From Phycisphaerales bacterium (GTDB lineage: Bacteria > Planctomycetota > Phycisphaerae > Phycisphaerales > UBA1924), in NCBI GenBank assembly GCA_020846975.1, contig JADLCX010000026.1, positions 1 through 64,000 on the forward strand: DNA of 64,000 nucleotides, given 5' to 3'. Position 1 is the first letter of the stretch. Every line of letters starts with the position of its first letter. Position numbers and translations under genes: made by a program. The notes below the pieces were generated by a model. It did not search any database. It had not been told where the DNA came from and saw only the letters and a program-made list of their open reading frames with translations. Below are positions 1-8,519 of this stretch, in pieces.

Positions 1-199
1 GACACAGACAAAGGCACGAACCAAGGCTCAGACTCGGCGGTTCTTGTCTGGGCTCATCTGGGTTCATCCGCGGCTTGGCTCCATCCACCCCGCTTCTTGC
101 CACAGATGACCCGGATGGACACAGACAGAGGCACGAACCAAGGCTCAGACTCGGCGGTTCTTGTCTGGGCTCATCTGGGTTCATCTGTGGCTTGGTTCC
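1..199. repeat. Two tandem copies of an ~82-bp palindromic element
   Basis: Bases 1-82 and 118-199 are near identical (about four differences, period 117). Each copy runs from gacacagaca to cggcttggctcc or its variant. The piece 99-193 is itself an imperfect inverted repeat: gccacagatgacccggat at the left has a near-complement, catctgggttcatctgtggc, at the right. This is the layout of a REP or MITE-like hairpin element. No gene is seen in it. The first copy may start before the window, so the real number of copies is unknown. Confidence 0.7.
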
Positions 200-200
200 G

Positions 201-1397
201 TCAGATGTACCTCGCCACTTCCTTCGCCACTTCGATGGTCGTGTTCTTGCCGCCCATGTCGTAGGTCTTGACCTTGCCCTCCTTGATGACGCGGGCGACA
301 GCGGCTTCGAGGCGCTGGGCCATCTGCTTCTCGGCGGCCCCCCCCGCTTGTCCGTGCCCGAGCGCAGCGCCGTTGCCATCGCCGAGCCAGTCCAGCATCA
401 TCTTCGCCGTCAGCAACATCGCGTGCGGGTTGACCTTGTACTGCCCGGCGTACTTGGGCGCTGAGCCGTGCGTGGGCTCGAAGACGGCGTACTTGTCGCC
501 GAGGTTGGCGCTGGGCGCGAAGCCCAGGCCGCCGACCAGCCCGGCGCAGAGGTCGGAGACGATGTCGCCGAACATGTTCTCGGCGACGATGACGGAGTAG
601 TCCTGCGGGTTCTTGAACATCCACATGCAGATGGCGTCGATGTTGGCCTCGTCGGCCCAGATGCCTTCGTATTCCTTGGCCATCTTCTTGAAGACGCGCG
701 TCATCAGGCCGCCGGTCTCGCGGAGGACGTTGGGCTTCTCGACCAGCGTGACGCGCTTGCGGCCGGACTTCCTGGCGAACTCGAAGGCCTGGCGGCAGAT
801 GCTGGTACACCCTTGGATCGAGACGATGCGGGTGGAGAGGGCGACGTTGTCGAGGCCCTTGTCCTTCCACGGCTTCATCTTGGGGTTGGCGCACAGCGCG
901 GTGTAGACCGACTCGGGAAGCGGGTGGAACTCGACGCCGCCGTAGGACCCTTCGGTGTTCTCGCGGAAGACGACCTGATCGATCATCACGTCCTTGGATT
1001 CCGGGTTGGCGAGCCTCGTGCCGCGGTAGTTGAGCGGGTTGCCCTCGTAGCTCCTGCACGGCCGCATGTTGGTGTGCAGGTTGAACATCTGGCGGAGCTT
1101 GACGATGGGGGAGAAGTAGACCAGGCCCTTGCCCCTGAGCTCGGGCGCCAGTTCCTCCTTGGCCTCGTCCTGGGGCTTGCTGGTGATCGCTCCGAACAGG
1201 CCGCAGGTCGTCGAGTTGAGCACCTTCACGGAACGCTCGGGCAGCGGGTTGCCCTCCTTGCACCAGAAGTCCCACCCGATGTCGCAGGGGACGTATTCGG
1301 CATCGAGCTTGAGGGTGTCGAGCACGATGCGGGTCGCTTCCATCACATCGTTGCCGATGCCGTCGCCGGGCATCCACGCGATCGAGAACTTGGCCAT
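201..1397 (-). CDS. Isocitrate/3-isopropylmalate dehydrogenase family protein
   Basis: A 398-residue cytosolic oxidative decarboxylase of the beta-hydroxyacid dehydrogenase family, acting on isocitrate, isopropylmalate or a related 2R,3S acid with NAD(P) and a divalent metal. Family signatures are in order: MPGDGIGNDV near residue 8, FRENTEGSYGG near 142, NMFGDIVSDLCAGLVGGLG near 270 and PTHGSAPKYAG near 305. The Asp pair in GDIVSD would bind the metal. The start at 1397 has GAGGAGACC as a good ribosome-binding site and begins directly with the nucleotide-binding fold; an upstream extension in frame lacks similarity. The sequence looks more like NAD-isocitrate dehydrogenase than leuB, but the substrate-loop segment VEKPNVLRETGGL is not a clear match to either, so the substrate is left open. 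It is divergent from the OPT transporter. Confidence 0.9.
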   Translation of the reverse strand: MAKFSIAWMPGDGIGNDVMEATRIVLDTLKLDAEYVPCDIGWDFWCKEGNPLPERSVKVLNSTTCGLFGAITSKPQDEAKEELAPELRGKGLVYFSPIVKLRQMFNLHTNMRPCRSYEGNPLNYRGTRLANPESKDVMIDQVVFRENTEGSYGGVEFHPLPESVYTALCANPKMKPWKDKGLDNVALSTRIVSIQGCTSICRQAFEFARKSGRKRVTLVEKPNVLRETGGLMTRVFKKMAKEYEGIWADEANIDAICMWMFKNPQDYSVIVAENMFGDIVSDLCAGLVGGLGFAPSANLGDKYAVFEPTHGSAPKYAGQYKVNPHAMLLTAKMMLDWLGDGNGAALGHGQAGGAAEKQMAQRLEAAVARVIKEGKVKTYDMGGKNTTIEVAKEVARYI

Positions 1398-1578
1398 TGG
1401 ACGGGGTCTCCTCAGAAAGTGTGGGGAGAGGATAGCGGCGGGAGGCGAGCCCGGAACCTGGAGCACGGAACTCGGGGCCGAAAGGCCGAGACCGACGCGG
1501 CCCCTGCTCGGTGTCGCGTCCCCTCTGGCTCCAAGTTTCGCACTCCGAACTCCGGGTTTCTGGTACACTCCGACCTCT

Positions 1579-3618
1579 ATGGCCATCCCGCACCTGACCG
1601 AAGACCAGATCCAGAACTGGACGCGCGAGCAGAAGGACCAGTGGTGGCTCACGAAGGTCTTCCGCGGCGACATGCCGCAGCTCACGATCCGCTCGGCCCT
1701 GACCGGGTTCATCCTGGGCGGGCTGCTCTCGATGACCAACCTCTACATCGGGGCCAAGACCGGGTGGTCGCTGGGGGTCGGGCTGACCAGCGTCATCCTG
1801 GCGTTCGCGATGTTCAAGGTGCTCGCGGGGATCGGCCTGTCCAGGGACTTCACGATCCTTGAGAACAACTGCATGCAGTCGATCGCCACCAGCGCGGGCT
1901 ACATGACCGGCCCGCTGATCTCGGGCATCGCGGCGTACATGATGGTCAGCAACACGGTGATGCCGTGGCACGAGATGCTGCTGCTCAACATCGTGCTCGC
2001 GCTGCTGGGCGTGCTGGTGGCGTTCCCGATGAAGCGCCGGTTCATCAACGACGAGCAGCACCCGTTCCCCGAGGGGGCGGCCTGCGGCGTGGTGCTGGAC
2101 ACGCTGTACACGTCCGACGCGAAGGTGGGGCTGTTCAAGGCCAAGGCGCTGGGCGCGGCGGCCGGGCTGGCGGGGTTCATCTCCTTCGCCGCCGGGTCGG
2201 GCTACCAGACGCTGATCCAGGTGAAGGCGCTGGGGCTCAAGGCCGCGCACACGCTCCCCTTGAACCTGGACGGGTGGTACTACTGGCTGGTGCAGAAGGG
2301 GCACGCGAAGGTGCCCCGCATCTTCGGCTCGGACATCCGCTGCCTCGGCCTCTCGCCGACGGTCGATCTGGCCATGATCGGCGCGGGCGGGCTGCTGAAC
2401 ATCCGCTACGCGGTCAGCATGCTCCTGGGCATGGCGGTCATGTGGGGCGGGCTGGCGCCCTGGGCGGTGAGCCACGGGGATGTGACCAGGCCGCTGCGTG
2501 AGAAGGATGCGGCGGGTCGCATGGTGACCGTCGGCATCGAGAAGATCGTTCCCGCGGTGGAATACTCGTACCGCGATGTGCTGGTGTCGTGGGCGCTGTG
2601 GCCCGGGATCGCGATCCTCGTCGTGGCGAGCATGCTGGCGCTGTTCGCCAAGCCCAAGCTGATCATCTCGGCGTTCACCGGCCTGTTCTCGAAGCGCGAT
2701 GCGGCCGGGAAGGACGTGCTCCGGCACATCGAGCTGCCGCTGTGGGTCTCGTTCGTGGGCGTGCCGATCATCGGCGCGCTCGGTGTGTGGATGCTGCACG
2801 ACTGGTACGGCGTGCACTGGCACTGGGGCGCGCTGTCGATCCCGCTGATCATCGTGCTGACGCTCATCGCGGCCAACTCGACCGCGCTGACCAGCATCAC
2901 GCCGACCGGCTCGCTCTCCAAGATCACGCAGTTCACCTTCGGCGGGCTGGAACGCGCCACCGCGTTGAAGGCCGGCACGACGCCCAACCCCGCGACGAAC
3001 CTGATGACCGCGCTGATGACCACCGAGGTCGCCGGCAACGCCAGCAACCTGTTGATGGACATCAAGCCGGGCTACATGCTCGGCGCCAAGCCGCGCCAGC
3101 AGGCCATCGGGCACTGCATCGGCATCGTCGCCGGCGCGGCCGCCAGCACGCCGATGTTCTACATTCTGTTCATGTCCAAGGCGCCCGAAGGGGCGCCGGT
3201 CATCGATCAGCTGGTGCGGGGGCAGTTCGCATTCCCCGGCGCGCTGCAGTGGAAGGGCGTCAGCGACCTGCTCTCCAAGGGCATCGGCGATCTGCCGTCC
3301 TCGGCCCTTTGGGTCATGGGCATCGCCGCGGTCCTCGGCGTGATCTTCGAGGTCGCCCGGATGGCCACCAAGAACCGGTTCCCGATCTCGCCGATCGCCC
3401 TTGGGCTCGGGGTGGTCATCCCGCCGGAATCGACCATGGCGATGTTCGCGGGGTCGGCGTTCTTCTACATCATGGGCCGGCTGTTCAAGAAGCGCGATGA
3501 GTCTTCGTTCGGGCGGCGGCTGTGGGTCGATACGCACGAGCCGATCTGCGCCGGCATCATCGCCGGGGCCGCGCTGGTGGGCATCGGCGACATCGTCGTG
3601 GACACGCTGTTCGGCTGA
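1579..3618 (+). CDS. OPT-family oligopeptide/metal-chelate transporter
   Basis: A 679-residue polytopic inner-membrane protein of the OPT superfamily, which imports oligopeptides or metal-siderophore conjugates with protons. The start ATG at 1579 gives MAIPHLTEDQIQNW, a soluble N-terminus before the first membrane span (ALTGFILGGLLSMTNLYIG). Many hydrophobic helices follow, with family-typical short motifs such as NLYIGAKTGWSLG, PFPEGAACG and EVAGNASNLLMDIKPGYMLG. The length matches bacterial OPT proteins. It is transcribed away from the dehydrogenase and converges on the cysteine dioxygenase gene with only 20 bp between stops. Substrate cannot be read from sequence. Confidence 0.88.
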   Translation: MAIPHLTEDQIQNWTREQKDQWWLTKVFRGDMPQLTIRSALTGFILGGLLSMTNLYIGAKTGWSLGVGLTSVILAFAMFKVLAGIGLSRDFTILENNCMQSIATSAGYMTGPLISGIAAYMMVSNTVMPWHEMLLLNIVLALLGVLVAFPMKRRFINDEQHPFPEGAACGVVLDTLYTSDAKVGLFKAKALGAAAGLAGFISFAAGSGYQTLIQVKALGLKAAHTLPLNLDGWYYWLVQKGHAKVPRIFGSDIRCLGLSPTVDLAMIGAGGLLNIRYAVSMLLGMAVMWGGLAPWAVSHGDVTRPLREKDAAGRMVTVGIEKIVPAVEYSYRDVLVSWALWPGIAILVVASMLALFAKPKLIISAFTGLFSKRDAAGKDVLRHIELPLWVSFVGVPIIGALGVWMLHDWYGVHWHWGALSIPLIIVLTLIAANSTALTSITPTGSLSKITQFTFGGLERATALKAGTTPNPATNLMTALMTTEVAGNASNLLMDIKPGYMLGAKPRQQAIGHCIGIVAGAAASTPMFYILFMSKAPEGAPVIDQLVRGQFAFPGALQWKGVSDLLSKGIGDLPSSALWVMGIAAVLGVIFEVARMATKNRFPISPIALGLGVVIPPESTMAMFAGSAFFYIMGRLFKKRDESSFGRRLWVDTHEPICAGIIAGAALVGIGDIVVDTLFG

Positions 3619-3638
3619 GCCATCCAACCCGCGGAAGG

Positions 3639-4247
3639 TCAGATCATCGGCTCGTGGCCGCGGGGATCATCGTCCCACGCCACGCGGTTGCGGACGCCCA
3701 TGGGCGTGTAGGTCGTCATCAACTCGATGGGGGGTGAGTAGATGTGCATGGTGACCAGCTCCTTGCCGGGGGGCTGGGTGTTGGCGACCTGGTGGATGTC
3801 GGCATCCTCGGCCGCGCAGATGAAGCCGGGGGACATCTCCACGACGCCGACCGGACAGACCAGCCCGGAATCCGTGACGCGGTAGCGGATCTCGGTGCCG
3901 AGGCCGTTCATGACCCTGAACGCGCAGCTGCAGCCGGCGTGGTCGTGGATCGGGGTGCAGTCGCCGCTGCGCCAGCACAGGGCGAGCAGTTCGTACCAGC
4001 GGGAGCGTCTGATGGTGTTGCGGCGGTAGCCGCGGGTGCCGAACTGGCACCACGGATCAAGGTCGGAACGGGTTGTCCTGAGGTTCCTGAGCATCCCGGC
4101 GAGGATGCGCAGGTCGGCGCGGGCGGTGAGGCTGTCGAGGTAACCGACCAACTCGCGGAGTGACTCCGGGATCGGCGCGGCGACCGTGTTCGGCGATGCC
4201 GACGGCGAGCCGGGCGAGGGGGCAAGCGGATGGGTCAGGCTTGACAT
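3639..4247 (-). CDS. Cysteine dioxygenase (type I, cupin)
   Basis: A 202-residue cytosolic cupin that should oxidise L-cysteine thiol to cysteine sulfinate using non-haem iron and oxygen. The iron ligands are in PIHDH (near residue 98) and IHQVANT. The substrate arginine lies in YRRN, and the catalytic tyrosine in HIYSPPI. By alignment with mammalian CDO from memory, the Cys in CSCAF falls at the position of the Cys of the Cys-Tyr crosslink, which many bacterial homologues lack. The start at 4247 is preceded by GAGG about 9 bp away. The first 25 or so residues are Pro/Ser-rich and not conserved. Its stop is 20 bp from the stop of the convergent OPT gene. Confidence 0.88.
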   Translation of the reverse strand: MSSLTHPLAPSPGSPSASPNTVAAPIPESLRELVGYLDSLTARADLRILAGMLRNLRTTRSDLDPWCQFGTRGYRRNTIRRSRWYELLALCWRSGDCTPIHDHAGCSCAFRVMNGLGTEIRYRVTDSGLVCPVGVVEMSPGFICAAEDADIHQVANTQPPGKELVTMHIYSPPIELMTTYTPMGVRNRVAWDDDPRGHEPMI

Positions 4248-4360
4248 GCGTTCATCCTCGCGGCGAAAGGGGCGCACGATCGTATCCGTACTGAAGCGAG
4301 ATCGAGGCGGCGTTTGTGCGGGGCCGGACTCTCGAAGCAGCACCGGACGGAAAAGAAGAA

Positions 4361-4380
4361 GGCTCCCCGGACGGGGAGCC
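4361..4380 (-). terminator. Intrinsic terminator of the sorting-tail protein gene
   Basis: A perfect 8-bp stem, GGCTCCCC/GGGGAGCC, encloses a 4-base loop. Read on the minus strand it is followed by TTCTTCTTTT. It lies 33 bp after the stop at 4413. Confidence 0.85.
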
Positions 4381-4412
4381 TTTGCAGGATCGTCATGGAC
4401 CCCTTCGACGGT

Positions 4413-5189
4413 TCAGCGGCGGCGCCGCAGGCCGACAAGCCCCGCCAGGGCCAAGAGCGGGGCCGCGCCGGGCGTGGGGACGATCGCGGAGATCTGGCAG
4501 TTGTCAACCGCCAAGCCGGCATCGTTCCCGGTATCGTTGGCATCGGTCCAGCGGATGAAGAGGCTTTGGCCGGGCGCCCACGTCAGGCCGGTGATCGTCA
4601 GGGCCACGGGCACGACGCTCGGCGGGAGCGGGCCGTTGGTTGCGACCGCCGCATCGCCGACCAGGTCTCCGGCGGAGAAGGGTGTCATGCTCGCTTCGGA
4701 GAGGTAGTTCGCGGAGGTGATCGTCCCGCCGGAAAGGCCGTAAGCGAACACGAGCGTGTTCGCCACCGAGGTTGAGGACCGCCATTGCTCCCGGTCCAGG
4801 CCGATGGTGACTTCGGCAAACGTGTCCGAAGAGTTGTTCACCAGCTCGAGACCGAACGCCATGATGTTCGAGCCCGAGGCCAACGCTCCGAGCGCGCGCT
4901 CTGAGGTGCCCGCAGCGCCGTGGGAGTGCAACCCGCCGGCGTTGCTGTCGCCGAAGTCGGCGATGAAGTTGGAGGCCGAGGGTCCGGTTCCGGCGATCTT
5001 GGCACCATCCCATCCCGTCGGTCCCGGGACCGGTGACTGAGCACCGATCGTCGCCGAAAACGCGCCGGTGACGGTGGCACTCGGCAGCGTGTCGAAGTTC
5101 TCAAGGTAGGTACCACCCGTGTAACTGACCGACGCCAACGCCGGCGCGGTCACAGCAAGGGCGGTCAACAACGCAACACAGTTCTTCAT
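4413..5189 (-). CDS. Secreted protein with PEP-CTERM-like C-terminal tail
   Basis: A 258-residue exported protein of unknown function. It has a Sec signal peptide (MKNCVALLTALAVTAPALA) and a beta-rich, Gly/Ser/Thr-rich body with no enzyme motif. It ends in VPTPGAAPLLALAGLVGLRRRR-type tail: Pro-rich turn, hydrophobic span, arginine cluster. Such tails are known as sorting and anchoring signals removed by exosortase-like proteases; that this one is processed is inferred. The start at 5189 has AGGAGAGACC just upstream. It is a single gene with its own terminator, divergent from the YeiH-type gene across about 240 bp. Confidence 0.8.
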   Translation of the reverse strand: MKNCVALLTALAVTAPALASVSYTGGTYLENFDTLPSATVTGAFSATIGAQSPVPGPTGWDGAKIAGTGPSASNFIADFGDSNAGGLHSHGAAGTSERALGALASGSNIMAFGLELVNNSSDTFAEVTIGLDREQWRSSTSVANTLVFAYGLSGGTITSANYLSEASMTPFSAGDLVGDAAVATNGPLPPSVVPVALTITGLTWAPGQSLFIRWTDANDTGNDAGLAVDNCQISAIVPTPGAAPLLALAGLVGLRRRR

Positions 5190-5427
5190 GGGTCTCTCCT
5201 CACAACTCAATCTCGGACAGGGCGTCACCCCGTCTCACTCTCTGCCAAGCATACTACCACGATGGGCTGGGTTCATGTCAAGTCCAAGTGTGGACAAGTC
5301 GTCGTTTGGGCGGAATCCGTACAGAAGCCTTTTGGCAATCTGGGGGGCTTCGGGAGCGATGGGACGGTGGCCGTCAAGCGGGCCTGGACTACGCTTGCCG
5401 CCCCCATGACACTGAGCACGCACCCTG

Positions 5428-6477
5428 ATGCCCGTTGATGCTCAACCAAGCCCGTCCGCGATCCGCTTGGCCGGGGAACATCCGTTCAGGGTCCTCCTGT
5501 TCGCGATCGCGCTCGCGGCAACGCTTCACCCCCGGGTCGGCCCGCCGCACGCGCTGGCTTTGGGGATCGTGATCGCGCTCGGCGGGTTCGCGGCGTTTGC
5601 GAGCCGCACGCGGAAGTGGTCCAAGTTGCTGATCCAAGTGGGTGTTGTGCTGCTGGGCTTCAGGATGGACCTGCACAAGGTCCTCGAAGCCGGCGTGATC
5701 GGGGTGGCGTTTGCGGCCGGGACGATCGCAATGACGTTCGCGTTGGGTGTCACGCTGGGCGGATGGCTCGCGATCGATCGCAAGGTCACGACGCTGGTTT
5801 CCTGCGGCACGGCGATCTGCGGCGGCTCGGCCATCGCGGCCACGGGCGCGGTCATCGCCGCGACGGAGGCGCAGATCGCGGTGGCGATGGGGTGCGTGTT
5901 CGTCCTGAACGCGATCGGCTTGTACATCTTCCCGCCGCTGGGTGAGATGATGCACCTGAGTGCAAACCAGTTCGGCACATGGGCCGCGGTGGCGATTCAC
6001 GATGTCTCGTCGGTTGTCGGTGCGGCGAGTGTGTTCGATGCGTCGTCGCACGGCGCGGCGGCTGTCGCGGGTGGCACCGCGCTGGAGTCGGCCACGGCGG
6101 TGAAACTCTCCCGAACGTTGTGGATCGCGCCGATCGCGCTCGCCGCGGGGTGGTGGTTCCGGCGTGCGGAGGCACGCGAGGCGGATCCATCGAGTTCCGC
6201 GCCGACGCGCCGGGCTGTGCCGCCCCTGCCGTGGTTCATCGGCCTGTTCCTGCTGGCCTCGCTGCTGCGGTCGTTTGTCCCCGAGATCGCCGGATGGTCG
6301 CCGACGATCGAAGCGCTCGCCAAGAAGGTCCTGACGGTCGCGCTGCTGCTGATCGGGTTGGGGATGTCTCGCAAGGCCATCGCCTCGGTGGGCTGGCGGG
6401 CGATGGCGTTGGCGGTGGCTCTGTGGGTGGCGATCAGCGTGGTGGCGCTGGTGGTGGTGAGGCAGACCGTCACCTGA
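5428..6477 (+). CDS. YeiH-family putative sulfate exporter (UPF0324)
   Basis: A 349-residue integral membrane protein of the YeiH/UPF0324 family, annotated elsewhere as a putative sulfate exporter although activity is poorly established. Family marks are GVVLLGFRM near residue 71, the conserved TAICGGSAIAATGAVI in mid-protein and AVAIHDVSSVVGAASVF, among about ten hydrophobic helices. A Ser/Arg-rich cytosolic loop (residues 245-270) is variable. The ATG at 5428 is the first start in the frame; no good ribosome-binding site is seen. About 50 bp separates it from serC on the same strand, so the two could be cotranscribed without an obvious functional link. Confidence 0.82.
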   Translation: MPVDAQPSPSAIRLAGEHPFRVLLFAIALAATLHPRVGPPHALALGIVIALGGFAAFASRTRKWSKLLIQVGVVLLGFRMDLHKVLEAGVIGVAFAAGTIAMTFALGVTLGGWLAIDRKVTTLVSCGTAICGGSAIAATGAVIAATEAQIAVAMGCVFVLNAIGLYIFPPLGEMMHLSANQFGTWAAVAIHDVSSVVGAASVFDASSHGAAAVAGGTALESATAVKLSRTLWIAPIALAAGWWFRRAEAREADPSSSAPTRRAVPPLPWFIGLFLLASLLRSFVPEIAGWSPTIEALAKKVLTVALLLIGLGMSRKAIASVGWRAMALAVALWVAISVVALVVVRQTVT

Positions 6478-6528
6478 GCCACGGCGGCCGGGCTTGGCGG
6501 CGTCGAAACGCGGGTTCTACAGTTGAGA

Positions 6529-7698
6529 ATGTCCAGCACCGCCCGCGCCGCCACAGCCGCTTCCGTCTCGCCTTCGACCAGCGCTCCCGCGGTGAACCGC
6601 CCGGCCGGCGAGAGGGTGTTCAACTTTTCCGCCGGTCCGGGGTGCATGCCCGAGGAGGTGCTGCGCCAGATTCAGGAAGAGGTCTGGAACTGCAGGAACT
6701 CGGGCGTGGGAATCCTCGAGCACAGTCACCGGGCGGCGGTGTACGACCGGATCCTGGCCGAGGCGTTCGAGGACTGCCGTGAGGTGGGGAGCATCCCCAG
6801 GAACTACCACGTCCTGTTCCTGACCGGCGGCTCGACGCAGCAGAACTTCATGGTGCCCATGAACTTCCTGCCGGCCGACAAGTCCGGCACGGCAGACTAC
6901 CTGAACACCGGGTACTGGGCGGCGAGGTCGATCGAGGATGCGCACATCTTCGGCACGATCCATCAGGCGTCCAGCAGCAAGGATGCGGGGTACACGTTCA
7001 TCCCGTCGGCGGCCGAGACGAAGTACTCGGCGAAGCCCGCGTACGTGCACTACACCAGCAACAACACACTCTACGGGACGCAGTTTCACTACACACCGCA
7101 GCCCCCCGCCGGGGTGCCGCTGGTGTGCGACATGTGCAGCGACATCTTCTCGCGCCCGTTCGACGTCACGAAGTACGGGCTGGTGTACGCGAGCGCGCAG
7201 AAGAACCTCGGCCCGGCGGGCGCGACGATGGTGATCGCCAGCGACGAGCTGGTCCGCAGAGGCCGGACGGACATCGCGCACATGCTGCAGTACCGCACCT
7301 TCGCCGACAGCGAGTCTCGGCCCAACACCCCCCCGGTGTTCCCGATCTACGCGATGGGCCTGATGTTCAAGTGGATCAGGAAGCAGGGCGGCGTGAAGCA
7401 TTTCGAGAAGTTCAATGCGGAGAAGGCCGGGATCGTCTACAACGTGCTGGACTCCTCGAAGTTCTACAAGGGGCATGCGCGGGCAGATTCTCGCTCGCTC
7501 ATGAACCTCACGTTCCGCTGCCCGACACCGAAGCTCGACGACCTGTTCTGCACGGAAGCGGCGACGAACGGGCTGGACTGCCTGAAGGGCCACCGCGCGA
7601 CCGGGGGCATGCGGGTGAGCCTGTACAACGCCATGCCGATGGCGGGCGCCAGGGCGCTCGCCCAGTTCATGGTGGAGTTCGAGCGGAAGAACGGCTGA
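6529..7698 (+). CDS. serC: Phosphoserine aminotransferase
   Basis: A 389-residue PLP enzyme converting 3-phosphohydroxypyruvate and glutamate to phosphoserine, the second step of serine synthesis; it also serves pyridoxine synthesis in some bacteria. The family opening VFNFSAGPGCMPEEVL is near residue 27, FLTGGSTQQNFMVPMN near 102, and the PLP-lysine motif ASAQKNLGPAG near 225. The closing GMRVSLYNAMP is intact. Length is slightly above the usual 360 because of an Ala/Ser/Thr-rich 24-residue N-terminus. A TTG two codons earlier (6523) is an alternative start. Its stop is 15 bp from the stop of the convergent zinc-ribbon gene. Confidence 0.95.
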   Translation: MSSTARAATAASVSPSTSAPAVNRPAGERVFNFSAGPGCMPEEVLRQIQEEVWNCRNSGVGILEHSHRAAVYDRILAEAFEDCREVGSIPRNYHVLFLTGGSTQQNFMVPMNFLPADKSGTADYLNTGYWAARSIEDAHIFGTIHQASSSKDAGYTFIPSAAETKYSAKPAYVHYTSNNTLYGTQFHYTPQPPAGVPLVCDMCSDIFSRPFDVTKYGLVYASAQKNLGPAGATMVIASDELVRRGRTDIAHMLQYRTFADSESRPNTPPVFPIYAMGLMFKWIRKQGGVKHFEKFNAEKAGIVYNVLDSSKFYKGHARADSRSLMNLTFRCPTPKLDDLFCTEAATNGLDCLKGHRATGGMRVSLYNAMPMAGARALAQFMVEFERKNG

Positions 7699-7712
7699 AC
7701 CGGGCAGACGGA

Positions 7713-8513
7713 CTACTCAACCCCGCCGGCGAAGAAGCCGCCCGGCGGCTCGGGCACGCTGGGCCGCCTCAGTTCGACGGTCGCCGTGAGCCGAAGCTCG
7801 CTGACCGAATCCACATTCTCGGTCTCTTCGGTGGGCACGCCCTCGCGGTACGCCATGCTGCCCATGGCCCGTCGAACCAGTTCGCGCTGCCGGGTTTGAG
7901 GCGTGTTGAGTTCCTCGATGATGCTGATCAAGCCGACCCGCCACGGCCGCGTGTCGGAGGGGAGCATCGCGTTGAGCGTCTCGGCTTCGCGCCCCGCGTT
8001 GCGGTAGAGGTCTTTGCGCAGTTCCACGCGGGCCGCGTCGATTTCCTTCTTCGGCGGGCGCGTGGAGAGCTCCTTCAACTCCAAACGCAGCCCCGGGCGG
8101 CACGCCTTCTTGAGCCGCTCCACCAGCCCGCCCGTTGCCTGCTCGGGCACGCGAACGCTGGCGACCGTCACGATGCGCTCTAGGCCCGAATCGTCCTCCC
8201 GTCGGTCGATAGATGAGAAACGCCACACACCGTCGAGCACGCCTGCCAGAGCGTCCGAAACCAACGATCGGACCCGCGCCGGCTCCTCGCCCGAGAGCGA
8301 CAGTGTCGCCTGGACGTACACGCGCACGCTGTCGCTGGCGATGACCCGCTCGGCGTGCAGTTTGCACTCGGTCTTGTCCCAAGGGATCAGCACGGCGTGC
8401 TCCAATCCGGCCTCATGCCTGATGACGCTCCTGCAGTACACGCACACAACCGGCTTGCCCGCCACCGAAGCCGGGGCGTTCAGGCCGCCGCAGTTCGGAC
8501 AGGTCAGTTCCAT
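7713..8513 (-). CDS. Zinc-ribbon protein of unknown function
   Basis: A 266-residue soluble protein that I do not recognise as a named family. The N-terminus is a zinc ribbon, CPNCGG at residues 5-10 and CVYCRS near 28. It is followed by a long mixed alpha/beta region with charged helices (LRKDLYRNAGREAETLNAML) and no signal peptide. It ends in a Pro/Gly tail (PEPPGGFFAGGVE). The start codon lies 6 bp after the stop of gap on the same strand, so the two are very probably one transcript. That pairing suggests, but does not show, a link to central carbon metabolism. Confidence 0.7.
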   Translation of the reverse strand: MELTCPNCGGLNAPASVAGKPVVCVYCRSVIRHEAGLEHAVLIPWDKTECKLHAERVIASDSVRVYVQATLSLSGEEPARVRSLVSDALAGVLDGVWRFSSIDRREDDSGLERIVTVASVRVPEQATGGLVERLKKACRPGLRLELKELSTRPPKKEIDAARVELRKDLYRNAGREAETLNAMLPSDTRPWRVGLISIIEELNTPQTRQRELVRRAMGSMAYREGVPTEETENVDSVSELRLTATVELRRPSVPEPPGGFFAGGVE

Positions 8514-8519
8514 CGCGGA

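Noticed and set aside
1471..1490. GAAA-loop hairpin between the dehydrogenase and OPT genes as a riboswitch
   Set aside because: Too short for any known class and with an imperfect stem.
181..3627. A 1148-codon minus-strand open frame, and similar long frames opposite other genes
   Set aside because: High-GC sequence opens long false frames. This one overlaps the conserved dehydrogenase and OPT frames and has a low-complexity Arg/Ala/Gly composition with no motif.
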